A stretch of 64,000 bases of DNA from Paeniglutamicibacter sulfureus (GTDB lineage: Bacteria; Actinomycetota; Actinomycetes; Actinomycetales; Micrococcaceae): the NCBI RefSeq assembly GCF_039535115.1, contig NZ_BAAAWO010000001.1, positions 2,108,001-2,172,000 of the forward strand, given 5' to 3'. The notes beneath the pieces were generated by a model, which had not been told where the DNA came from, ran no database searches, and worked only from the letters and a program-made list of their open reading frames with translations. Within the stretch, counting starts at the first letter, position 1. Every line of letters starts with the position of its first letter. Both the position numbers and the translations under genes were made by a program. This document shows, in pieces, positions 54,450 to 63,133 of this stretch.

Positions 54450-54767
54450 GGATGTTACCGATCTGTCGATGTGGTCGAGGCGGGGGGGTGGCGGGACTCC
54501 CGGTCCGGCACTTCCCTTCCCCCATCATCGCGCGTGCGCGCCGCGGCGCACAAAGCGGCGCCGCCCCGGAGGGCGCGGGGCCCGCATAAATTTCTTGCAC
54601 CAGTGCAATGCTTGCCAAGCGGTCTTCACGGGTGATGGCGACTTTGAATCCTGTGTCCGCCGATTTCGTGCCGCAGGTTGGCACGATTCATCCCCCGGCA
54701 CCCGGGCACGCGTCTAGGGTGGAGCTAAACCACCGTCCGGCTCACCGAATTACGCAGGAGTTTCACG
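54450..54767. promoter_or_regulatory. Divergent promoter region with inverted repeat
   Basis: This 318-base gap lies between the reductase (leftward) and the alpha/beta hydrolase (rightward). A perfect repeat TTGCAC-n2-GTGCAA sits at 54595-54608 and is the only clear regulatory-looking site. I do not see a matching copy beside the dioxygenase genes within the window. No gene is visible here. Confidence 0.45.
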
Positions 54768-55628
54768 ATGACCGTCACCCAGATTCCCGATTACACGACC
54801 GACGCCTTCTTCGGCCTCGAAGACAAGTGGCTTCAAACCGCCGAAGGCGAAATCACCCACTACCACGAGCTCGGCGAGGGCACCCCGATCCTCTTCCTGC
54901 ATGGCTCCGGCACCGGCGTCACCGCCGCCGCCAACTGGTGGCTGAACCTTCCCGAGTTGGCCGCCTCCGGCCGCTGCATCGCCATCGACTCCGTCGGCTA
55001 CGGCCAGACCGTCGTGCCCGAGGGCATCGAATACGGCATCAAGGAATGGGTCCGCCACGCCGTGCGCGTCCTGGACGCCCTGGGCATCGACAAGACCTGG
55101 ATCGTCGGCAACTCCATCGGCGGCTGGGTCGCCATGCAGTTCGCCATCGACTTCCCCGAGCGCCTGCTGGGCATCGTCTCCATGGGCACCGGCGGCGCCA
55201 AGAAGACCGCCGCGCTCTCCGGCCACGCCAAGCCCGAGCTTTCCGAGGCAGGCATCCGCCGCACCCTGGAACAGTTCGTCGTCGACAAGTCCCTGGTCAC
55301 CGACGAACTCGTCGCCCTGCGCTACGCCTCCGCGCTGAACGACACCGCCTCGGACCGCCTCGTCGAGGTCGTCACCGCCCGCGACCGCGACCGCGACGCC
55401 CTGCCGCTGGACTTCGAGGTCCTGGGCAAGCTCGAGATTCCGGTGCTGCTGGTCCACGGCATGCAGGACGTCGTCATCCCGGTCAGCCGCACCCACGAAC
55501 TCCAGGCCGTCATCCCCACCGCCGACTCCCACATCTTCAACCAATGCGGCCACTGGTCCCAGGTCGAACGCGCCAACGAATTCAACCAGGTCATCAAGGC
55601 CTACCTCGCACTGCACATGGCCAAGTAG
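54768..55628 (+). CDS. Meta-cleavage-type alpha/beta hydrolase
   Basis: A 286-residue hydrolase. The catalytic triad is S116 in GNSIGG, an aspartate in GMQDVVIP and the histidine in CGHWSQVE. The opening HGSGTGVTAAANWW follows the meta-cleavage-product hydrolase pattern (MhpC/BphD/HsaD), in which C-C bonds of ring-fission products are broken. AGGAG precedes the ATG. It supports a role in aromatic breakdown with the dioxygenase cluster downstream. Without an extradiol dioxygenase nearby, substrate assignment stays open. Confidence 0.87.
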   Translation: MTVTQIPDYTTDAFFGLEDKWLQTAEGEITHYHELGEGTPILFLHGSGTGVTAAANWWLNLPELAASGRCIAIDSVGYGQTVVPEGIEYGIKEWVRHAVRVLDALGIDKTWIVGNSIGGWVAMQFAIDFPERLLGIVSMGTGGAKKTAALSGHAKPELSEAGIRRTLEQFVVDKSLVTDELVALRYASALNDTASDRLVEVVTARDRDRDALPLDFEVLGKLEIPVLLVHGMQDVVIPVSRTHELQAVIPTADSHIFNQCGHWSQVERANEFNQVIKAYLALHMAK

Positions 55629-55646
55629 TTTCGCCAGGCAGCCGCC

Positions 55647-55702
55647 CGCAAGCCCCGCCCGTCCGCAAGCCCCGCCCGTCCGCACCAGGACCGGCGGGGC
55701 TT
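55647..55702 (+). terminator. Terminator hairpin with duplicated left arm
   Basis: AAGCCCCGCC at 55667-55676 pairs with GGCGGGGCTT (55693-55702). The left arm lies inside a 17-bp unit CGCAAGCCCCGCCCGTC that is repeated in tandem (55647-55680), so either copy can pair. It is downstream of the hydrolase gene. No T-tract follows. Confidence 0.55.
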
Positions 55703-55828
55703 CCGTCGTTCCGGCCAGCGGCATGAACCCTGCCCCATCTGGGCACCACCCCAATAGGCTCGTGAAGAACCTGCGGCCCAAACAAGGTTGCCGCGCCACT
55801 GCGAGAACCATCCCGGGAGCCAACGAAC

Positions 55829-56293
55829 ATGAAGCTTTGGGCACAAGAATTCGACATCCAAGAACTCAACGACAAGGCCAAGGGCACGTTGAACGCAATC
55901 CTGGGCATTGAAATCACCTCGTTCACCGAGGCCACGCTCACGGGGCGCATGCCGGTCAACGAGCACACGATCCAGCCGGCAGGGGTGCTGCATGGCGGGG
56001 CTTCGGTGGCGCTGGCCGAGACGCTGGCATCCTGGGCCGGATCGCTGACCGTGGACGCGGCACGCTTCCACGTGGTCGGCCAGGAAATCAACGCCAACCA
56101 CCTTCGCGCCGGCATTGCCGGGCAATGGGTCTACGGAGTAGCAAGCCCCATCCACGTGGGCCGCAAGACCCAGGTCTGGGAAATCAGGATCAGCAACGAA
56201 GTCGGCAAGCTTGTGTGTATTTCACGCTGCACGCTGGCTGTGCTGGAAACACCGGGCCAGTACGCGCGGGCCGAGGAGCGGACAACGGCCTGA
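55829..56293 (+). CDS. Hotdog-fold thioesterase
   Basis: A 154-residue hotdog thioesterase of the aromatic-CoA type. The core is LHGGASVALAETLAS at 52-66, with E63 in the position of the general base, and the remaining strands end by about 140. Relatives hydrolyse 4-hydroxybenzoyl-CoA or 1,4-dihydroxy-2-naphthoyl-CoA. It lies between the meta-cleavage hydrolase and the XRE-cupin gene. It may release CoA from the ligase product, which is inference. Confidence 0.9.
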   Translation: MKLWAQEFDIQELNDKAKGTLNAILGIEITSFTEATLTGRMPVNEHTIQPAGVLHGGASVALAETLASWAGSLTVDAARFHVVGQEINANHLRAGIAGQWVYGVASPIHVGRKTQVWEIRISNEVGKLVCISRCTLAVLETPGQYARAEERTTA

Positions 56294-56317
56294 CGCGGGT
56301 CCGAGGCCGGCGCCCGG

Positions 56318-56887
56318 TTAGCCTTCGGACGCGAACTGCGCCACGTGCGGCGCGGTGGTGGTGATGTGCAGCAGGGCCTTGCCATCGGGCGTGCCGAAGA
56401 CATGCTCGACATCGGCCGGGAAACGCAGGAAGTCCCCTTCGGACAATTGCACCAGCTCGGCGCCATAGCGGATTTCGACCAGGCCCTCGATCACATAGAC
56501 CTGGTGGAGCGATCCTGTGCTCAACGTGGTTCCGTTGGCGCCCTCCAGCGGCGTCGCGACAGCCAGCAACTGGGTGCGCACATAGCCCGATCCATAGATC
56601 TGGTCCAGGTCCCGGGTTGGGCCCTGCGGCCTGGCACTCCATTCCCCCTCGGCCTTGCGCCGCATGAGGACGGGAGAGCCCCACTCGGTCAGCAGGCCGC
56701 CGATCCGGACGCTCAACGCACGCGCCACTTCCTCGAGCGTGCCGATGGTGGGATTGCCAAGGCCTTGTTCGATCTTGGACAGGGTCTGCTTTGACACACC
56801 CGCGCGGCGGGCCAGCTCGCCAAGGGACAGCTCCCGTTCGGTGCGGATTCGCTGGATGTTCCGTGAGACCACGTTGTTCATCGCCAT
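56318..56887 (-). CDS. XRE-cupin transcriptional regulator
   Basis: A 189-residue regulator with an XRE helix-turn-helix (about 8-62, containing LARRAGVSKQTLSKIEQG) and a C-terminal cupin sensor domain (about 105-180, with VYVIEGLVEIRYG). Cupin regulators respond to small catabolites. The start is one of two close ATGs (56887 or 56881). It is divergent from an IclR gene, and the gap holds two inverted repeats. It probably controls the nearby aromatic genes or itself. Confidence 0.9.
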   Translation of the reverse strand: MAMNNVVSRNIQRIRTERELSLGELARRAGVSKQTLSKIEQGLGNPTIGTLEEVARALSVRIGGLLTEWGSPVLMRRKAEGEWSARPQGPTRDLDQIYGSGYVRTQLLAVATPLEGANGTTLSTGSLHQVYVIEGLVEIRYGAELVQLSEGDFLRFPADVEHVFGTPDGKALLHITTTAPHVAQFASEG

Positions 56888-56888
56888 G

Positions 56889-56921
56889 CATCTATCGTCA
56901 CTTATAGATGACAATTTGTCA
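56889..56921. promoter_or_regulatory. Inverted repeats between XRE-cupin and IclR genes
   Basis: CATCTA-n10-TAGATG (56889-56910) and TGACA-ATT-TGTCA (56909-56921) are both perfect and adjacent. They begin two bases upstream of the XRE-cupin ATG at 56887, so a bound regulator would overlap the leftward promoter. Confidence 0.55.
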
Positions 56922-57013
56922 TGTTTGACATGCGTCACTTTCCCCACGACACTTGTAACACGCCCGAAAACTTCCCAGTATCTCTCGGGTGGCAACGTTG
57001 GAGGTTTCCCGAG

Positions 57014-57823
57014 ATGTCCCTGAGCCCAGTTCAGCAACGCGATGACCGCACCGCAGTGGACAAGGCCATGTCGCTGCTTAACGCCTTCGGTCAGGATTCA
57101 GTGGGCGGCGTCGGTGTCAGCGAATTGGCGCGCCGGGCCGATCTTTCCAAGTCAACCGCTTTCCGCCTGCTGGGGATGTTGCAGCGCAACGGGGCGGTGG
57201 AGCGGGCGGGCAACGCCTACCGCTTGGGCAAGATGATCCTGAGCCTCGGCGATACCCAGGAATCGGCAGCGCACGGGCGGATGCGCGATGTGCTGACGCC
57301 CTATCTCGCCGACCTTTATGAACTAACCAAGCAAACCGTGCACCTGGCAGTGCTGCAGGGCACCGACGTTATTTACCTCAATAAGCTCTACGGGCATCTG
57401 CAGGTTCGCAGCCCCTCACGGATCGGCGGCATGGCACCTGCTTATTGCACCGCGGTGGGCAAGGTCCTGCTGGCCTTCGACCCCGCGAGTGCCGACGAGG
57501 CGCTGCGTAGTGAAATGTCGGCATGGACCCCGCACACCATCACCGATCCGGAGGCGCTCCGGATAGAACTGGCCACTATCCGCAAGGAGCATGTTGGCTT
57601 CGATCGGGAGGAAATCCTGATGGGCCTCAATTGCATCGCCGCTCCCGTGATGGGCCCGGGAGGCAAGCCAGTGGCGGCCTTGTCGATTTCCGGTCCCACC
57701 GGCAAGTTCATTCCCGACTCGCAATCCGAGGTCCTGCGCAAGGTCTGCTATGCGGCCTCGCGCGCCGTCGCCGCGGTCAGCGCACGCCAGCGGCAGCAGC
57801 TACGCCATGCGCAAACCGCATAG
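57014..57823 (+). CDS. IclR-family transcriptional regulator
   Basis: A 269-residue IclR protein. The winged helix is at 12-72 (VSELARRADLSKSTAFRLLGML), and the effector-binding domain runs from about 85 to 255 with GMAPAYCTAVGKVLLAF. IclR proteins of this kind often control aromatic degradation. The ATG at 57014 follows GGAGG at 11 bases; a 31-codon upstream extension lacks support. It faces the dioxygenase operon tail to tail. Confidence 0.9.
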   Translation: MSLSPVQQRDDRTAVDKAMSLLNAFGQDSVGGVGVSELARRADLSKSTAFRLLGMLQRNGAVERAGNAYRLGKMILSLGDTQESAAHGRMRDVLTPYLADLYELTKQTVHLAVLQGTDVIYLNKLYGHLQVRSPSRIGGMAPAYCTAVGKVLLAFDPASADEALRSEMSAWTPHTITDPEALRIELATIRKEHVGFDREEILMGLNCIAAPVMGPGGKPVAALSISGPTGKFIPDSQSEVLRKVCYAASRAVAAVSARQRQQLRHAQTA

Positions 57824-57841
57824 GGATCGGGGCAAGAAGGA

Positions 57842-57891
57842 ACCGGCGGGTGCCTCTGGCGCGTTCATAGGCGCCGGCGACACCCGCCGGT
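57842..57891. terminator. Bidirectional terminator hairpin
   Basis: ACCGGCGGGTG pairs perfectly with CACCCGCCGGT, with an inner GGCGC/GCGCC stem. It lies between the convergent IclR gene and the last gene of the dioxygenase operon. Short T-containing sequence follows on the plus strand. Confidence 0.6.
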
Positions 57892-57904
57892 CTTGGAGCA
57901 CGGG

Positions 57905-58387
57905 CTAGACGGTGGGAACCTCGTCGATGTTCCGCGATTCCTCGAGCACCCAAGCCGGTTCGGCGGTCAGCAGCGCGAACGACCCGCGATGCAGGTCCAC
58001 CTCCACCACGAACCGGTACCCAGCCGTCTCTGCGATGCCAATGGTCTCCAGGTCGTCCTCCGCACAGGCCATGACCAGGCGGCGGCAGGCGGGGTCGGCG
58101 TCCATCACGGATTCCGAGGCCAGCTGGATTGCCTCGGCCGGCGCACCCGCGTCGGGAAGCAGGAGCCTGTCGCGCAGCCCCGAAGGGTAGGTGGCGGCGA
58201 ATTCGGAATCCACGATCCGCATCACGTCCACCGTGGCCACCTGGCTTCCGGCTCGGCGGATGATCAGCGTGGATTCGTGGCCCGGCGCGGCCGCCGCGGC
58301 CTCGCAGGTCCATTCGGGACCCAGTGCGTCGGGCCACCTGAGCAGGTCGACGTCGTCGTGGGCGTGGTCGTGGTCGTGCCCGGACAT
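57905..58387 (-). CDS. Hypothetical protein with GNAT-like C-terminus
   Basis: A 160-residue protein starting MSGHDHDHAHDD, a histidine/aspartate-rich head that could bind metal. The rest is alpha/beta, and the LVMACAEDDLETIGIAETAGYRF region looks like the end of a GNAT acetyltransferase. The ATG overlaps the stop of the CoA ligase (TAATG), so it is translationally coupled and belongs to the catabolic operon. Function in the pathway is unknown. Confidence 0.65.
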   Translation of the reverse strand: MSGHDHDHAHDDVDLLRWPDALGPEWTCEAAAAAPGHESTLIIRRAGSQVATVDVMRIVDSEFAATYPSGLRDRLLLPDAGAPAEAIQLASESVMDADPACRRLVMACAEDDLETIGIAETAGYRFVVEVDLHRGSFALLTAEPAWVLEESRNIDEVPTV

Positions 58388-59979
58388 TACTTGGCCTCCA
58401 GGGTGTTGTTGGCCAGCAGGCGTACGGCCGGCTTGTCGAGCTTGCCCGATCCATTGCGCGGGACCGCCCCCGTGATGATGAGCCGCTTGGGAAGCTTGTA
58501 GCGGGCCAGCAGCGAGGCGGAGAATTCGCGCACTTCCTCGATGCTCGGGACGGTTCCGTCGGCACAGCTCATGACCGCGACCACGGCCTCTCCCCACTGC
58601 TCATCGGTCACACCCACCACCGCGACGTCCAGGACGCCTGGGTATTCCATCAGCGCACGCTCGACCTCGGCCGGGTAGACGTTCTCCCCGCCGGTGATGA
58701 TCATGTCCTTGAGCCGGTCGACCACGTACAGGAACCCATCGGCGTCCCGGTAGCCGATGTCCCCGGAGCGGAACCAGCCATCGGAGAACGCCGACTCGGT
58801 GGCCTGCGGATTGTTCCAGTAGCGCTTGGTGACGTTGGGTCCCTTGACCAACAGCTCACCGGTTTGTCCGGCTTCCTCCACCTCGACCCCGGTCAGCGGG
58901 TCAACGACCTTGATCTGGGTGAACGGCATGGGCACCCCGCAGGAGCCCGGACGCTGGTGGGTCAGTTCCGCCGGAAGGTAGGTGGCGAAGGGAGCGGTCT
59001 CGGTCAGTCCCCACGCCTGCTGCACCTCCACCCCCTTGGCCTGGTACTGGCGCAGCAGGATCGTAGGCACCGGGGCACCGGCGCAGATCAGCGCGCGCAG
59101 AGATTCAAGTTTCGCGTCGGCGAATTCGTCGGCCTGGGCCATCGCCGACAGCATGGCCGGCACCAGGAACGCCTGGTTGACCTTGTACTCATGGATGTCC
59201 TTCAGGGCCTGCCGGGGGTCGAAGGTGCGCCGTACCACCACGTGGCCGCCGCGCACGATGACCCGGATGGTCAGCGCGTTCAGCCCGCCGATGTGGAAGA
59301 GCGGGGCCACGGCCAGGTTGGTGTCCCCGCGGCGGGTGTCCACCAGCGAGTCGACGTTGACCGAGTTCCACCAGATGTTGCCGTAGGACAGTTCCACGCC
59401 CTTGGGCTGCCCGGTGGTGCCGGAAGTGAACATGAGGATCGCCAGATCGTCCTCGTCGGCGCCCTGGATGGCCGGTTCCGCGGCACCGGAGACGCCCTCG
59501 CGCACCCACGCCGATGCCGGCGTCCAGGGTGCGGCGATGGTCGCGGGTGCGGGAACGGCGGGGTCGTCGTCGATGAGCAGCAGGGCCATGTCGCCGGTCT
59601 CGACGTCCGCGTAGCCGAGCATGGTCTCGAGGGTCTCCCGGTGCCCGGGCTCGACGAAGAGCGCCCGCGGGTTGCACTGATCCAGCAGCCCGGCGATCTC
59701 GCGCGGCGCCAGGCGGAAGTTCAGCGGGACGAACACGGCCCCGAGCCACCAGCAGGCAAACATGGTGCGCATGAAGGAGACCGAGTTCAGCCCCAGGTAG
59801 GCAACGCGCTCCCCCGGCGCCACACCGGCCGCGTGGAGCGCCGTGGCCTGCTCGCGGACCTCGGCGAAGAACGAGGCGTAGTCCCAGGTGCGCTCCTCGT
59901 AGGTGAACAGGAGCTGGTGGGGGAAGTAGATGGTTTGGCGTTCGAGCCCCACCACGGGATTGCGGTCGATGAAGTTCAC
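58387..59979 (-). CDS. AMP-dependent acyl/aryl-CoA ligase
   Basis: A 530-residue ANL-family ligase. The P-loop TSGTTGQPKG is at 185-194, and the catalytic lysine is K513 in NGSGKL. The A5/A7-type motifs GLTETAP and GWFRSGDIGYRD are present. It activates an aromatic or phenylalkanoic acid with CoA. Its start overlaps the SDR stop by four bases (ATGA), so it is part of the dioxygenase operon, which suggests that the dioxygenase pathway is CoA-linked. Confidence 0.9.
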   Translation of the reverse strand: MNFIDRNPVVGLERQTIYFPHQLLFTYEERTWDYASFFAEVREQATALHAAGVAPGERVAYLGLNSVSFMRTMFACWWLGAVFVPLNFRLAPREIAGLLDQCNPRALFVEPGHRETLETMLGYADVETGDMALLLIDDDPAVPAPATIAAPWTPASAWVREGVSGAAEPAIQGADEDDLAILMFTSGTTGQPKGVELSYGNIWWNSVNVDSLVDTRRGDTNLAVAPLFHIGGLNALTIRVIVRGGHVVVRRTFDPRQALKDIHEYKVNQAFLVPAMLSAMAQADEFADAKLESLRALICAGAPVPTILLRQYQAKGVEVQQAWGLTETAPFATYLPAELTHQRPGSCGVPMPFTQIKVVDPLTGVEVEEAGQTGELLVKGPNVTKRYWNNPQATESAFSDGWFRSGDIGYRDADGFLYVVDRLKDMIITGGENVYPAEVERALMEYPGVLDVAVVGVTDEQWGEAVVAVMSCADGTVPSIEEVREFSASLLARYKLPKRLIITGAVPRNGSGKLDKPAVRLLANNTLEAK

Positions 59980-60824
59980 AGGTGGTCTCCTCCAGCTGCC
60001 TGGGCGCCGAACCCGCGCACGGCAATGCCGCCGTCCGCGGGAATGATGGCACCGGTGATGTTACCCGCATTGGCCTTCGAGGCCAGCAGGACGTAGGACC
60101 CGGTGAAGTCCACCGGGTCGACCGAGGCGTGGTGCAGCGGGATCAGCGGGTTGTTCCCGGTGATCTCCGAGCGCGCGAACGACGCCGCGATGGTGCGGTT
60201 TTCCAGGCCGGTGGCACTCGGTCCGCTCAAGTCTGTGTCCATCCCGCCCACCGCCACGCCGTTGACCCGCACCTTGGGTGCGAGTTCGTAGGCGAGCTGG
60301 GTGACCAGGCCGCGGGCAGCGAACTTTGCTGCGGTGTAGACCGGGCCGCCGCCGGCCGGATGGAAGGAGGCGTTGGACAGGGTCATGACGACCGAACCGT
60401 TGGCTGCGACCAGTTCCTTCCAGGCGGCCTGGACGGTGAGCAGGTAGCCCTTGACGTTGATCTCGAAGAGCTCGTCGAAGCTTGCACCGAGTTCCGTGGG
60501 TGAGAGCCGGGTCAGGGAACGGTTGAAGTCCCAGATCCCGGCGTTGGGCACCACGGTGTCGAGCTTGCCGAAGCGCGTCACGACGTCGGTGACCGCGGAG
60601 GCCAGGGAGTCGGCATCGCGCACGTCCCCGGCGATGGCCATCATCCGCGAGGGATCGGCCGAGGCATCGACGACGGTCTGCAGCTTGGCAGCATCGCGGC
60701 CGAAGATCGCCACGCTCGCCCCCTCGGCGAGGTAGCGGTCGGCCACCGCGCGTCCGATGCCGGAGCCTCCTCCGGTGATCAGGGCGACGCTGCCCTCGAG
60801 CCAGCCTGGTGCCGTGGTGCTCAT
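59976..60824 (-). CDS. HcaB/BphB-like cis-dihydrodiol dehydrogenase
   Basis: A 282-residue SDR. The cofactor motif TGGGSGIG is at 17-24, and the catalytic residues are S150, Y163 and K167 (YTAAK). The NAGIWDF, FEINVKGYLL and QLAYELAPKVRVNGV segments are hallmarks of biphenyl- and phenylpropionate-dihydrodiol dehydrogenases. It would rearomatise the cis-dihydrodiol made by the dioxygenase to a catechol. It is 70 bases after the beta subunit gene. Confidence 0.92.
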   Translation of the reverse strand: MSTTAPGWLEGSVALITGGGSGIGRAVADRYLAEGASVAIFGRDAAKLQTVVDASADPSRMMAIAGDVRDADSLASAVTDVVTRFGKLDTVVPNAGIWDFNRSLTRLSPTELGASFDELFEINVKGYLLTVQAAWKELVAANGSVVMTLSNASFHPAGGGPVYTAAKFAARGLVTQLAYELAPKVRVNGVAVGGMDTDLSGPSATGLENRTIAASFARSEITGNNPLIPLHHASVDPVDFTGSYVLLASKANAGNITGAIIPADGGIAVRGFGAQAAGGDHL

Positions 60825-60894
60825 GATCTGCTCACTCTCGTGTTATTCCATTGATGTGTAGGGACTGGAGGGACGGTGCCCCTGCCTGCAGGGT

Positions 60895-61440
60895 CTAGAA
60901 GAAGGTCGACAGGTTCTTGGCCTGCAAAACATTCGCATCGAAAAGGATCTCGCGCTTGGCGACTTTGAAGCCTCCGTCGGGCTGGACGCGGACCACGTCG
61001 GTGCGTCCGCCGGCGTAGATGTCGGTCTCGGTGTGCAGCCGGTTCCGGTAGACCAGGAAGGCGCAGCGGACCGTGAGTTCGGAGTCCCCGGTGTGCCGCA
61101 CCATCACGTTGGAGATCAGGTGGCGGGTGCGCGAGGGCGGGTCTTCGGCCCAGGCCATGCCCGAGTCGTAGCGGCGGATGCGCCAGGCCAACGACTCCTT
61201 GGTCTCGTCGAAGTAGGCTGCCTCCCCCGGTTGCCCAATGGACAGGGCGGCCTGGCGGCGCAGCCTGTTGGTGCGCAGCGGGGCAAAGTAGAAAAGGTCC
61301 TCGTCGAAGATCTCCAGCCAGTCGGCGAAACGCCCGTCGTCGAGCAGCTCGGCCTCGTGGAAATAGAACTGCGCCACTGCGTGGGTCAGTTCGGCGTCGG
61401 CCAGACGCACCTGGAACTGCGTGCCGGTTTCCTGGGTCAT
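60895..61440 (-). CDS. Aromatic-ring-hydroxylating dioxygenase beta subunit
   Basis: A 181-residue small subunit of a Rieske non-haem iron dioxygenase. The NTF2-like fold is shown by FYFHEAELLDDGRFADWLEIFDED near the start and RTRHLISNVMVR in the middle. It forms the alpha3-beta3 hexamer with the alpha subunit. It lies 36 bases after the reductase gene in the same operon. Confidence 0.94.
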   Translation of the reverse strand: MTQETGTQFQVRLADAELTHAVAQFYFHEAELLDDGRFADWLEIFDEDLFYFAPLRTNRLRRQAALSIGQPGEAAYFDETKESLAWRIRRYDSGMAWAEDPPSRTRHLISNVMVRHTGDSELTVRCAFLVYRNRLHTETDIYAGGRTDVVRVQPDGGFKVAKREILFDANVLQAKNLSTFF

Positions 61441-61476
61441 GGTGTTTCCGTTTCTTTGGATCGTTGCCGGGCGCCG

Positions 61477-62688
61477 CTAGCGCGCCAATTTCTTCAGTTC
61501 GGTGGCCGGATCGGCCAGCGCGAGCGGATCGACCTTGATGCTGCGGTCAATGATGCGGCGTGCCGCCCGCACCGTCAGCCCGCCGTCGATAGCCGCGGCT
61601 CCGAGCATCAGGCCCTCGGCGTCGAGGCGGAAGGCCGCGATCGGCACGCCGTCAAGCATCCGCACCACGTGCTCGCCATCCCCGTGCATCGACCCCACGC
61701 CCTCTACGTGTACCCCGTGCCGGTCCGACCAGAACCAGGATGCGCCGTGCACCGGCGGCTCCTGGTTCAGGATCGCGGCGGCCGCCGTGGCTCCGGCGTT
61801 CATGGCGTGTTCCCAGTGCTCGGCGCGGCGCAGCAGCGTGCCGTCGGCCAGCCGGGTACGGGCGGAGTCGCCCACCGCGAATACGCGCGGGTGGGAAGTG
61901 GCGCCTCGTTCATCGACCAGCACCCCGTTGTCTGTATCCAGGCCGGCGGCCTCGGCCAGTTCGGTGGCGGCGATGATGCCGATGCCCACCAGCACCACGT
62001 CGGCCGCGATGGTTTCACCGGTAGACAGAAGGATGCCGTAGCCCTCGGCGTCTTGGGTGATTTCCTCCGGGATTCCGGTGACGGTGCGCACCTGGTGCTC
62101 GGAATGCATGGCGTGCAGTCGGCTGGCCAGCACTTCGCCGATTGCCGGGACCAGCGGGATTTCCACGGGGTCGACTAACGTGACTTCCGCACCGAAAGCG
62201 CGGGCGGAGGAAGCTGTTTCCGCACCGATCAGCCCGGCACCGACAATCGCGAGGCGGACGCCCGGAGCCAGGAGCCCACGCAGCGTGTCGGCATCATTCT
62301 TGGTGCGAAGTTCCAGGACCCCGGGAAGGTCCCCGCCGGGGATGGACAGGCGGCGGGCCCGCCCGCCGGTGGCCAGCACGAAGCGGTCCGCGACCAGCAC
62401 CCTGCCGTCAGCCAGCGTTGCCGTGCCCGCGTCCGGGTCCAGCGCGGTGGCGGTGCCGGTGATGACGGTGACGTTGTTTTCCACGTACCAGGTTGCCGGC
62501 GCCAGGGCGATTCCTGCTGCGTCCTTGGAACCGGCCAGGTAGTCCTTGCTCAACGGTGGACGGTCGTAGGGCAGGCCCTCCGGGTCGATGATGGACAGCG
62601 TCCCGGCGAAACCGCGTCCCCGCAGTTCCTTGGCGGCGGTGAAGCCGGAGAGGCCACCACCAATGATCACAACAGATTCGACGCTCAT
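61477..62688 (-). CDS. Dioxygenase ferredoxin reductase
   Basis: A 403-residue flavoprotein similar throughout to the one at 53.2-54.4 kb. It has GGGLSG in the N-terminal FAD site, VGAGLIGAETASSA in the NAD site and VFAVGDSA in the second FAD site. It hands NADH electrons to the adjacent ferredoxin. The operon order is alpha, ferredoxin, reductase, beta, dehydrogenase, ligase. The four residues of the C-terminus (KLAR) match those of the paralogue. Confidence 0.94.
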   Translation of the reverse strand: MSVESVVIIGGGLSGFTAAKELRGRGFAGTLSIIDPEGLPYDRPPLSKDYLAGSKDAAGIALAPATWYVENNVTVITGTATALDPDAGTATLADGRVLVADRFVLATGGRARRLSIPGGDLPGVLELRTKNDADTLRGLLAPGVRLAIVGAGLIGAETASSARAFGAEVTLVDPVEIPLVPAIGEVLASRLHAMHSEHQVRTVTGIPEEITQDAEGYGILLSTGETIAADVVLVGIGIIAATELAEAAGLDTDNGVLVDERGATSHPRVFAVGDSARTRLADGTLLRRAEHWEHAMNAGATAAAAILNQEPPVHGASWFWSDRHGVHVEGVGSMHGDGEHVVRMLDGVPIAAFRLDAEGLMLGAAAIDGGLTVRAARRIIDRSIKVDPLALADPATELKKLAR

Positions 62689-62737
62689 CGATTTTTCCTT
62701 GGGTTTCAGGCGGGTGGAAGAAAGTGGACGATTGCGG

Positions 62738-63082
62738 CTAGGCGTCGACGACGCTCACGGCCGGGTAAAGCAGCACGTCGTTGCCTGAAACCTCGACCTT
62801 GTGGGTGCGGGCAGCGAGGGTGGCGGGCATGCACAGGGCCGTGCCGGATTTCAGGCAGAACTTGGCCGAGTGCACCGGGCATTCGACCTCGGTGCCCTCG
62901 ATCCAGCCGTCGGCAAGGGACGCGGTCTCATGCGTGCAGGTGTCGTCCAGCGCATAGAAGTTGCCGTCCTCGGCGTGGAACACCGCGATGTCCTCGCCCG
63001 TGCCGTTCTCCTCGGCGGGGATGACCTTCGCTTCTCCCTCGTCGATGTCATCGATGGTTCCGATATTGATTGCTTCGCTCAT
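62738..63082 (-). CDS. Rieske dioxygenase ferredoxin
   Basis: A 114-residue Rieske ferredoxin. Cluster ligands are C49 and H51 (CTH) and C68 and H71 (CPVH). It lies between the alpha subunit and the reductase with gaps of about 50 bases. The 52.1-kb ferredoxin has the same motif spacing. The ATG at 63082 follows an AGGAGG-type sequence, and no shorter start fits. Confidence 0.95.
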   Translation of the reverse strand: MSEAINIGTIDDIDEGEAKVIPAEENGTGEDIAVFHAEDGNFYALDDTCTHETASLADGWIEGTEVECPVHSAKFCLKSGTALCMPATLAARTHKVEVSGNDVLLYPAVSVVDA

Positions 63083-63133
63083 GGCGTCCTCCTGCTAAAA
63101 ATCCGTGTGGGTGGTGGCAGCTGCTGCCGGGGA

